Assembly: GCF_024679095.1 (NCBI RefSeq)
Contig: NW_026110517.1
Location: 20,001-84,000 of the forward strand
Length of the DNA stretch: 64,000 nt
Direction: 5' to 3'
DNA from: Eriocheir sinensis
Taxonomy: Eukaryota > Arthropoda > Malacostraca > Decapoda > Varunidae
Shown here: positions 56,671-64,000 of the stretch, one piece after another
Layout: every line of letters starts with the position of its first letter
Numbering within the stretch: the first letter of the stretch is position 1
Notes under the pieces: generated by a model
Told to the model about the DNA's origin: nothing
Database searches by the model: none
The model's input: only the letters and a program-made list of their open reading frames with translations
Translations under genes and position numbers: made by a program

Positions 56671-56726
56671 ACCATTTAATCCCCTAACCATTTAATGATG
56701 TCTAAGTTTTATGTTGAGGTTGCATA

Positions 56727-56939
56727 GTTTTGATCGTTACCAATGGCGGTGATCAACGCTATAGTTTTCCACGTGAAACTGGCATATGGGGTAGAGCCGG
56801 CTGCAGATGAAGCGAGAGGTGTTGAGAGTGTGGGGCAAGGTGCGGGGCTAGGCTAACCCTGCAGCCGCCACTACCCCATCGGCCAGTTTGACGTGGAAAT
56901 ACTACGGCGGCGATAACAGCCATTGCTAACGATCAAAAC
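56727..56939. mobile_element. Fold-back MITE (213 bp)
   Basis: GTTTTGATCGTTACCAATGG and CCATTGCTAACGATCAAAAC are inverted termini. The inverted pairing extends with mismatches through a CACGTGAAACTGG/CCAGTTTGACGTG segment to CTGCAG near the centre. Confidence 0.82.
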
Positions 56940-56945
56940 GAACAA

Positions 56946-57199
56946 AACGACCGTGAAAGGGGACCCAAGAATACTAACTCATCACTGCCCAGGACATTAA
57001 TACATCATGACCTGCCACTGCAAAGGATGCTACAGTAACCTATCCGCACTGAGGATGGTAGCCTATCATCACTAAGGATAGGAACCAGGGCATATGAAGA
57101 TTAGACTAGCCTCCTTCACCACCACTAACAACAGCTGGACAGTGTTAGTGTATCATATATATTTATCATAAACACCTCTAGGGATGGTAAGCAATCACC
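56946..57199. other. No gene seen
   Basis: Short degenerate repeats of a CACTGAGGATGGTAGCC type. Nothing coding. Confidence 0.4.
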
Positions 57200-58560
57200 A
57201 CTGGGGGTAGTAACCAGACATGGGGTAATCGTATTCTGTGACCGTAATGAAGTACAATTGATTACAGTTTTTCAGGAAATCGAAATTGATTACCCTCTTA
57301 TTTTTTTAAGTAATCGTAATCGAATATATAAAAAATGTAATCGTATCCATGATTACTTTTGGGATCACATTGGCATAGTTTTAGTTAACCCTCTCGCGCA
57401 CCGTAAGTTTCCAGTAAATTTCCCTTCCACTCACCATGCATTTCTCAGACCCGACCGGCCTTTCCTTGCCGCCGCGATACTCTACATTCCCAGACGTATT
57501 TGACCCTCACAGATATATCACTAACCGTCCCTCTCCTTCCTTTTCCCTTCCTTTTATTTACTGTATGGAAAGGGTTAGTCCTCTTCTAAACCTCTTAATC
57601 CTCTTTCATTTCCTCTTAATCCTCCTCTAAACCTCTTAGGAGCAAATATTAATCCTATTCCATTTCCTCCATATTGTGATGCCTAAGTTAGTCCTCTTCT
57701 AAACCTCTTAATCCTCTTTCATTTCCTCTTAATGGTTAGGTTTTCCCTGTAAGACTCAATGGTTAGGTTTTCCCTGTAAGACTCAATGGTTAGGTTTTCC
57801 CTGTAAGACTCAATGGTTAGGTTTTCCCTGTAAGACTCAATGGTTAGGTTTTCCCTGTAAGACTCAATAGTTAGGTTTTCCCTGTAAGACTCAATGGTTA
57901 GGTTTTCCCTGTAAGACTCAATGGTTAGGTTTTCCCTGCAAGACTCAATGGTTAGGTTTTCCCTGTAAGACTCAATGGTTAGGTTTTCCCTGTAAGACTC
58001 AATGGTTACGTTTTCCCTGCAAGACTCAATGGTTAGGTTTTCCCTGTAAGACTCAATAGTTAGGTTTTCCCTGTAAGACTCAATGGTTAGGTTTTCCCTG
58101 CAAGACTCAATGGTTAGGTTTTCCCTGTAAGACTCAATAGTTAGGTTTTCCCTGTAAGACTCAATGGTTAGGTTTTCCCTGTAAGACTCAATGGTTAGGT
58201 TTTCCCTGTAAGACTCAATGGTTAGGTTTTCCCTGTAAGACTCAATGGTTAGGTTTTCCCTGCAAGACTCAATGGTTAGGTTTTCCCTGTAAGACTCAAT
58301 GGTTAGGTTTTCCCTGTAAGACACAACCAAACTATTTAACCCTCTCGCGCACCGTAAGTTTCCAATAAGCTTCTCTTCCACTCACCATGCATTTCTCAAG
58401 CCCGAACGTCCTTTTCTTGCCGCCGCGATACTCTACATTCCCGGACGTATTTTACCCTCACAGACATATCGTACCCTAATAAATTTGGTATCAATGGCTT
58501 AAAAGTGTAATCGTAACCGTGATTACTTCTGCGATTACATTAGCAACGTTTTAGTTAATA
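57200..58560. mobile_element. Composite repeat: duplicated MITE-like arms around a 27-bp array
   Basis: A block AACCCTCTCGCGCACCGTAA with the following 90-140 bp occurs at 57387 and 58340. AATCGTAACCGTGATTACTT-type sequence precedes the first and follows the second. Between them lies the 27-bp minisatellite. The TAATCG/CGATTA-rich part resembles MITEs of hAT type, which is only a suggestion. Confidence 0.6.
57728..58325. repeat. 27-bp minisatellite, about 22 units
   Basis: The unit AATGGTTAGGTTTTCCCTGT plus AAGACTC repeats with rare G/A, C/T and G/C changes. The 220-codon reverse frame (ESYRENLTI repeats) is an artefact of the 27-bp period. Confidence 0.97.
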
Positions 58561-58611
58561 GTTTCTGGTACAGAAAGTGTGTACCCTAAATATCTGTAGT
58601 AATTCAACCAA

Positions 58612-58855
58612 TTAACCCCTTCACTACAGCCGGGCCCAAACAGTGCCCCGCGCCGTATCCAGGATCGCTGCGCGCACCAAATTTAAAATGTCGATATTGA
58701 ATATAACAAGTTTTCAGCCATAAACTCAATAAACTCAACATAATCTTGTATCATATATGAAAACATGCAGAATTAAATGGTGCACATAAAGAAACAAATT
58801 AATTGACAATTTTGAGATGTAAACATAAATAAACAGAGATGAAATAAGTCGTATA
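58612..58855 (-). mobile_element. TTAA-type MITE family G, copy interrupted by MITE C
   Basis: TTAACCCCTTCACTACAGCC starts it, and the body (CAATATTGA/TCAATAT, GTTTTCAGCCATAAACTCAA, GGTGCACATAAAGAAAC) matches 59690-60483 in reverse. MITE C copy 3 begins at 58856, apparently inside this element. Confidence 0.8.
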
Positions 58856-59275
58856 CAGGTAACTCTCGATTTACGCGCGTTTGGTTTACGCGTTTTTAAA
58901 ATAACGCGTATTCCAAAATCCAAATAAATGTTTAATTTACACGTTTTTTTCACTTATATGCGATATTTTATGGAGTGGCCACCAGATGTCTCACGCAACT
59001 GGACTCACACGGCGCCGCGGCCACACAGCTGAGCTCAGTTCTTCCCACGCGCCACTTGAACAACAATACAGTACCCCCACAACAACAACACCCTCGCTGT
59101 TGTGCTACCACGAGGGGAAGGGCAGCCAGAGGAGGAACCACGAGAGGGAGAGGAGTCAGAGTGATACAGTAGGCAATAAAGGTACAAACACACCTCTTGT
59201 TTGATTTACATTGTTAATGATTTACGCAATGACCTCTTCAAGGACACAACACTCACGTAAATCGAGAGTTACTTG
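58856..59275. mobile_element. TA-flanked MITE (family C), copy 3
   Basis: CAGGTAACTCTCGATTTACG ... AAATCGAGAGTTACTTG with TA on both sides (58854-58855 and 59276-59277). The CAACAACAAC tract is shorter than in copies 1 and 2. Confidence 0.92.
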
Positions 59276-59689
59276 TACTGGATAAAGCAAGCCAGTACAC
59301 AGTGAGCCACGTTGGTCTGCACTCAGTTCAGCAAATTGTTCCAAGATTCTCCGAGGCAGCACAAATAGTCTACTGGCTAAGCTACTGCCTGCTATGTTCT
59401 TATTCAAAAAGGAGTAAAAAGTGTACAAAATAAAGCCATCTTTTATCACTTGAGTCCTCCCTTCCCCTTTTCAAAAATACGGCTTTATATGAATTTTATC
59501 TCATTCCTCTACCTCATTATGTGGCCATTAACTGTGAGGCAAAGGGTATCTCATATTGTCCACCACTTGCATTACAGAGGTGACAGCACAGGACACAGGG
59601 AAGGCTTAACCCCTACAACACGAGGACGTGTATACTGTGTCCCTGCGTGCCCCGTAACACATCCCAGGACTGGCTCGCTTTAACCAATA
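59276..59689. other. No supported gene
   Basis: Mixed DNA. TTAACCCCTACAACACGAGG at 59606 resembles the start of yet another TTAA-type element, but no matching end was found. Confidence 0.4.
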
Positions 59690-60483
59690 TACAAGTTATT
59701 TTATCTCTATATTTTTGCTTACATCTCAAAATTATCAATTAATTTATGTTTCTTTATGTGCACCATTTAATTCTGCATGTTTTCTTATATAATACATGAT
59801 GATTGTGTTGAGTTTATGGCTGAAAACTTGTTATATTTAATAGCAACATTTGAAATTTGGCGCACGGCGATCCCGGATACGGCGCGGCGTGCTGTTTTGG
59901 CCCGGCCGTAGTGAGTTTCTTTATGTGCACCATTTAATGGACTGCATTGGCTATACAGGCATATGGCCACTCAACTCCAAGCTGTACTTTCCATAGATTT
60001 CAAGTTATAGAATAGTGTGTGTCTGAAGCTGTCTCCGAGATACATACACGGCCATGGTGCCGCCATCGCTCCAAGCCGATGATATTGCACACGCTTCGCT
60101 CCTGCCCGATTTCAGTTTTTCTCCAGGTCAAATAGTAGTGTCAGGAAATCGTGTCGAGGTAATAAGGGAGCGGTCGTAGGCTCGGAGCGGTGACTCTGCC
60201 AAGGCCTTGTATCCTGGAGGCAGCCTCAGATGCACTCTAGTACATAACTTGAATTCTATGGAAAGTACTGCTTTGACAGTTCACCAAGTGGCCACGTGTG
60301 GGGCTGCCTGTATAGCCAATACGATCCATTCTGCATGTTTTCATATATAATACATGATGATTATGTTGAGTGTATGGCTGAAAACTTGTTATATTCAATA
60401 GCAACATTTGAAATTTGGCGCGCGTGGCGATCCCGGATATGGCACGGGGCGCTGTTTTGGCCCGGCCGTAGTGAAGGGGTTAA
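59690..60483 (+). mobile_element. TTAA-type MITE family G, head-to-tail dimer with nested MITE F
   Basis: Two copies of the G body follow each other (about 59690-59911 and 59912-60483). Both contain GTTGAGT..ATGGCTGAAAACT and GGCCCGGCCGTAGTGA. Only the second ends in GAAGGGGTTAA (TTAA at 60480-60483); the first runs straight into the second. The second copy is split by 59938-60328. Confidence 0.82.
59938..60328. mobile_element. MITE family F (391 bp), nested in family G
   Basis: TGGACTGCATTGGCTATACAGGC ends are inverted (right side GCCTGTATAGCCAATACGATCCA), and subterminal TACTTTCCATAGA/TCTATGGAAAGTA continues the pairing. Flanks CATTTAA and TTCTGCATG are continuous in the uninterrupted copy (about 59785), which proves insertion. 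A target duplication is not evident. Confidence 0.85.
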
Positions 60484-60835
60484 GAGTGAAGATACAGGCC
60501 AACTCTTGCATTAATAAGTTGGACAGCACAAGACAGCTGATAGGTCCAGGCACCCAACAGGAACAAAAAACACCATTACTCCTGCATTAGTTTTTTAATC
60601 AGACACTCTAAAAAGATGATAGTGAAAACACCAGTTAACTCTCACATTATTAAGTTGGACAGCACAAGACAGCTGATAGATAGGTCCAGGCACCCAACAG
60701 GAACAAAAAACACCACAACTCCTGCATTAGTTTTTTAATCAGACTCTCTAAAAAGATGGTAGTGAAAACACCAGTTAACTCTCACATTATTAAGTTGGAC
60801 AGCACAGGACATAGGGAAAGCATGAGAGAGTGAAG
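60484..60835. repeat. Tandem repeat, about 150-bp unit, 2.3 units
   Basis: AAGTTGGACAGCACAAGACAG opens units at about 60518, 60653 and 60792. Shared segments are GGCACCCAACAGGAACAAAA and CTCCTGCATTAGTTTTTTAA. One unit has an extra GATA. Confidence 0.9.
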
Positions 60836-60878
60836 GTATACCGGATAACTCTTGCAACATTAAGTGGGACAGACTCAC

Positions 60879-60996
60879 CGAGGAGGGTTGGGTCAGCTGG
60901 GCGTCCTTCACAGGGGTGGTGAGGGCGCAGGCAGCAGAAGTAGCTCACAGTAGGAGTTTGAGTACACTCTCTGCCACGACCTTCACTGTAGCCAAT
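60879..60996 (-). CDS. Possible internal exon of an unknown, Cys-containing protein
   Basis: On the reverse strand a branch-point-like TACTAAC and acceptor ACACCCTCAG precede, and a strong donor CTCG/GTGAGTCTG follows, a 118-bp block. One frame is fully open, starting IGYSEGRGRECTQTPTVSY and continuing with CCLRPHHPCEG to PTLL. The Cys pattern (C, CC, C) suggests an extracellular or secreted segment, but I know no family. It is on the same strand as the importin-alpha exon. Confidence 0.42.
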
Positions 60997-61390
60997 CTGA
61001 GGGTGTTAGTACATCAGTCGGGAACTTGAAATGGCTGAGAGTAAAGCTACAAGATGCCAAGTCAATCATCCACTCCATCAGGAAGTTATTTACTTAGGGT
61101 CGCATTATTAGACATTTCGCCGCCCAAGAACACATATTTGACAAGGCTTTCGCAGGAGTTGTGGGCATTTCCAGGGGTGGTTTTATGACCCTGGTGGTAG
61201 TTTAACCCTTCTTCTGTACCATGAGCCTGAAAAACACTCATTAGAACCTGACTGATATCCCCCTTTGACCTTTAGAAGTAGCTGATGTGACCGGGGAAAG
61301 TGTCTTGTAATACCAGCCTTAATCTCACAGTCATTCATTCATCAGTCAGTCAATCTTACACACACACACAAACACACACACACACATGCA
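60997..61390. repeat. Dispersed repeat copy and (CA)n, no gene
   Basis: About 61110-61200 carries the TTGACAAGGCTTTCGCAGGAG and TTTCCAGGGGTGGTTTTATG sequence related to the blocks at 1925-2215. Short CA runs lie at 61358-61385. Confidence 0.6.
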
Positions 61391-61864
61391 GCGGCAGTGT
61401 GGTCTCCCCATAAGAAGAAACACATCAAGAAACTAGAAAGAATACAAAAGATGGCAACAAAAATGGTTCCAGGGATTGACATACGAGGAGAGACTAAAGG
61501 AAATGGACTTACCAACACTAGAACAAAGAAGAGAAACGGGAGACCTAATACAAATCTACAAATTATTGAGCAAAATGGAAGAAGTAGACAACGAGGAGTT
61601 ACCACTAAAAGAAGAAATTACCACCAGGAACACAAGAGGACACAGTCAAAAATTGAGGAAGGGAAGATGCTTGAGAGACATAAAGAAATATAGCTTCCCG
61701 CAAAGAAGTACAGAGGTTTGGAACAGACTAAGTGAGGATGTAGTATCAGAAAGGAGTGTGCAAAGCTTCAAGGAAAAGTTGGATAAATGTAGATACAGAG
61801 ACGGGACCACACGAACGTCAAGCCCAGGCCCTATAAAACTACAACTAGGTAAATACAACAACTA
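61391..61864 (+). pseudogene. LINE RT C-terminal fragment
   Basis: VWSPHKKKHIKKLERIQKMA and TKMVP, then after one frameshift near 61470 LTYEERLKEMDLPTLEQRR, ETGDLIQIYK, EVWNRLSEDVVSERSVQSFK and a stop at 61863. This is the conserved C-terminal third of a LINE RT. The (CA)n tract after it (61868-61929) probably grew from its tail. Confidence 0.88.
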
Positions 61865-61867
61865 GCT

Positions 61868-61930
<63 letters not shown>
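61868..61930. repeat. (CA)n microsatellite
   Basis: About 30 CA units directly after the LINE fragment. Confidence 0.97.
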
Positions 61931-61931
<1 letters not shown>

Positions 61932-62091
61932 GATGTGATAATCTGTTGATGCAGTGGGTTAAAGGAGAAACAAGGCTAAGAGGGGATGACCAACCATCAA
62001 GACTTGACCTAATTTTCACAAAAAATGTTGAGTTAGATGAAGGAGTCAGTCACGAGTGCCCCTTAGGAAAGAATGGCATCAACTATGACAG

Positions 62092-62890
62092 ATGAAAACT
62101 ATGGAAGGATTTGAATACCAAGATGAGGCATATAAGGAAAAAAGGAAAAACTATACAAAGGAAGATTATGATGTTGGACTCAAGACAGAGAATTGCAACA
62201 AAATGGTCCCAGAACTCTCGAATATGACGTATGAAGACATTGAGGGAGATGGACTTGACGACACTGGAACAAAGAAGGGAGAGAGGAGATTTGATCACAC
62301 TGTACAAGTTGGTAAATAAGTTTGATGAGGAAAGAGTTGGAAAGTTTTGTTTATTGGGTGCAACATCTGTGGTCATATGCCAGGGAGAGACAGAAGGGGA
62401 AGGAATTATAGGAGAAGGGAACAGACCCCAGGAGACGGGGGGACACAACCCCTGATTAATACTTGGTAGTACCCATTCACTGCGGGGTGGACAGGGGCGT
62501 AGGGTATCGGAAAAGCCGCCCAGATTTTTCCAATCCGCCCGGGAATCGAACCCGGGCTCTCTCGGTCGTGAGCCGAGTGTGCTAACCACTGCACCACGAA
62601 GCCCCCTGTTTGATGAGGTGGATAGAGATGATCTCTTCTTAGCATCAGTAACGCAGGGGCTGAGAGGACACGGAAAGAAACTTAACAAAGGAACCTGATT
62701 GAGTGACTGGAAGAAGTAAAGTTTTTCACACAGAAGTGTTAGTTAACACATGGAACAGCTTGCGGGAAGAAGAAACATGGAAGCATGGACTGACAAGCCG
62801 CAGAAAGGAGTATGTGGAGCTGGAAAGGATACAGAAAATTGTAACTAAAATGGTCCCAGAACAGATTGAGGGAGATGGACTTGACGACAT
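62092..62890 (+). pseudogene. Degraded LINE RT C-terminal fragments split by a SINE
   Basis: Before the SINE: MVPELSNMTYEDIEGDGLDD and a DLITLYKLVNKFDE-like stretch. After it: a DRDDLFLASVTQG-like continuation and a tail with AACACATGGAACAGCTTGCG. From about 62775 another, partial ERIQKIVTKMVPE copy begins. The text across the SINE joins up, so the SINE inserted later. Confidence 0.78.
62331..62608 (-). mobile_element. SINE family V, full length with perfect target duplication
   Basis: TTTGATGAGG flanks both sides (62321-62330 and 62609-62618). On the reverse strand the head has box A TGGTGCAGTGG, a perfect five-pair anticodon stem CTCGG/CCGAG around the loop CTCACGA (CAC, Val-type), and box B GGTTCGATTCC. 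The body and a single tail follow. This is the best reference copy of the family in the window. Confidence 0.95.
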
Positions 62891-62920
62891 GACACTAAAC
62901 CCTTCATAGAGCACCCTGGT

Positions 62921-63077
62921 GTTGGTGGTGGTGGTGGTGGTGTGATCTGGCCTCAATGGTGGTGGTGAATGGTGTTGATGTCCTCGCTGGTGGTGGTGGT
63001 GGTGGTGGTGTTGAGCCTGGTTGGCGTTCTGGAAGGTGCGCCGATGGACCAACACGTTGCGACCTGACATCTTCACG
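62921..63077 (-). CDS. Possible His-rich exon of an unknown gene
   Basis: On the reverse strand an (ATT)n-rich acceptor ATTATTATTTCAG (AG at 63079-63078) leads into a frame reading VKMSGRNVLVHRRTFQNANQ, then a run of His, QRGHQHHSPPPLRP, and Thr repeats. The first 20 residues do not look like simple-sequence translation, whereas the His and Thr runs come from a GGT/CCA repeat. The downstream donor (CCAGG/GTGCTC) is weak, and LINE sequence follows. No family is recognised. Confidence 0.3.
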
Positions 63078-63081
63078 CTGA

Positions 63082-63082
<1 letters not shown>

Positions 63083-63144
<62 letters not shown>
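63083..63144. repeat. (AAT)n microsatellite
   Basis: About 20 AAT units, forming the pyrimidine-poor intron side of the candidate exon. Confidence 0.96.
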
Positions 63145-63145
<1 letters not shown>

Positions 63146-63729
63146 CACACAAACAAAGGCACACCAGTACATCTCCTCCCCTTTAACAAACACGAGTAAC
63201 TGCAGAGGAGCGTGTCGCTTCGCCTCACAACGCACTGGGAAATATATCACACAGACATGAAACAAAATACCTGTAGCTTCATATACTAACAGGAAACAGG
63301 TGAAGCACAGCAGCACAACACATCAGACGAAACCAAATGCCTTTACAATCAAGTATATTTACAGAGAGATAAGTAAATCGCTGAATCATTACACATCAAA
63401 GGAGAGCAAATGCATGTAGCTATATATATTTACAGATATTAATGAAACAACTTTAGTGTTACATATACAACAAGTGAGTATAAACTTGTAGCATCACATA
63501 TCAAATGAAAAAAAATATTAGGAAACTGCACCTTTACATATATTTTAAAAGAGCAGATTTATGGAACTTAATATAACAGCAAAATATAAATAAACTAAAG
63601 CGTCATGTATTAGTTAGAGTAAACACCTGCAACATTATGAATCTATAGACAATAAATACAGAACTCCAGTGTTGCTAATTAAAACAAAAGTTGATATATT
63701 TTAGCATGATATATTTAAGACAGGGGAAT

Positions 63730-63775
<46 letters not shown>

Positions 63776-64000
63776 TTTTAATAACTATACATACGTGCGT
63801 TCCAACTAACAGTCCGGAAGAGTTGAAAGGACATTAACACCAACCTGAAAAAAATAACAGAAAATAACAAAAAACAACAACACTAAACCAAATAAATGAA
63901 CAAATAAACAGATCACTCAACACATAAATAAAGTACAAAGCTCTCAATAAACACAGAGGAAAATACATTATAAAATACACACACACACACACACACACAC
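63145..64000. other. AT-rich DNA, no supported gene
   Basis: Weak periodic similarity (TATATTTACAGA-like and TAGCATCACATATCAA-like segments), suggesting an old minisatellite. (GT)n and (GA)n lie at about 63732-63773, and a (CA)n run begins at about 63979 and reaches the window end. Confidence 0.45.

Noticed and set aside
57728..58325. Telomere-like GGTTAG motif in the 27-bp array
   Set aside because: Arthropod telomeres are uninterrupted TTAGG repeats. Here the motif occurs once per 27-bp unit and is incidental.
62530..62608. Functional tRNA-Val gene on the reverse strand
   Set aside because: The head folds well, but it is part of a repeated SINE with body, tail and target duplication.

Overview
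This 64 kb window is eukaryotic, intron/intergenic-type DNA, extremely rich in repeats. The repeat types point to an arthropod, most likely a decapod crustacean and probably a crab (inference): non-LTR elements with arthropod-like reverse transcriptases, tRNA-derived SINEs, many short inverted-repeat elements, and very dense (CT)n, (CA)n, (TA)n and (ATT)n microsatellites. There are no bacterial operons, CRISPR arrays or rRNA genes. Almost every long open frame is a shadow of a tandem repeat or lies inside a transposable element.

Host genes. Two short exons can be named from their peptides. At 16707-16808 (+) a 34-codon exon with consensus splice sites encodes part of the HEAT-repeat scaffold (A) subunit of protein phosphatase 2A. 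At 53096-53201 (-) a 35-codon exon with consensus splice sites encodes the importin-beta-binding segment of an importin alpha. Further exon-like blocks without a recognisable product lie at 25433-25541 (+), 35131-35225 (-), 60879-60996 (-) and 62921-63077 (-). I could not find the remaining exons of either named gene.

Layout. 1-3 kb: 3' end of a LINE, microsatellites and a SINE. 2.5-7.9 kb: minisatellites and low-complexity pyrimidine DNA. 7.9-13.6 kb: a complete Ty3/Gypsy-type LTR retrotransposon with near-identical LTRs and a 5-bp target duplication. Its genes are broken, and a 27-bp minisatellite of 54 units sits inside its RNase H region. 14.1-16.7 kb: a 5'-truncated LINE and a second LINE tail, ending about 20 bp before the PP2A exon. 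18.8-25.4 kb: a large LINE whose ORF1 joins a 44-unit, 51-bp repeat to an SGNH-hydrolase domain, followed by endonuclease and broken RT. 25.7-27.9 kb: a purine-rich minisatellite. 27.9-35.6 kb: LINE remnants, palindromic and pogo/Tigger-like MITEs, SINEs and microsatellites. 35.8-54.5 kb: a field of MITEs bounded by TTAA-like target sites with CCC...GGG ends. Several carry internal tandem arrays: a 35-bp unit related to the element's own terminus, and a 99-bp unit derived from a LINE RT. 54.5-64 kb: SINEs, further MITEs, minisatellites and LINE 3' fragments.

The main theme is the birth of tandem arrays inside transposable elements. The same element family occurs with 0, 7, 8, 16 and 24 units, so the stages of array growth can be read within one window.
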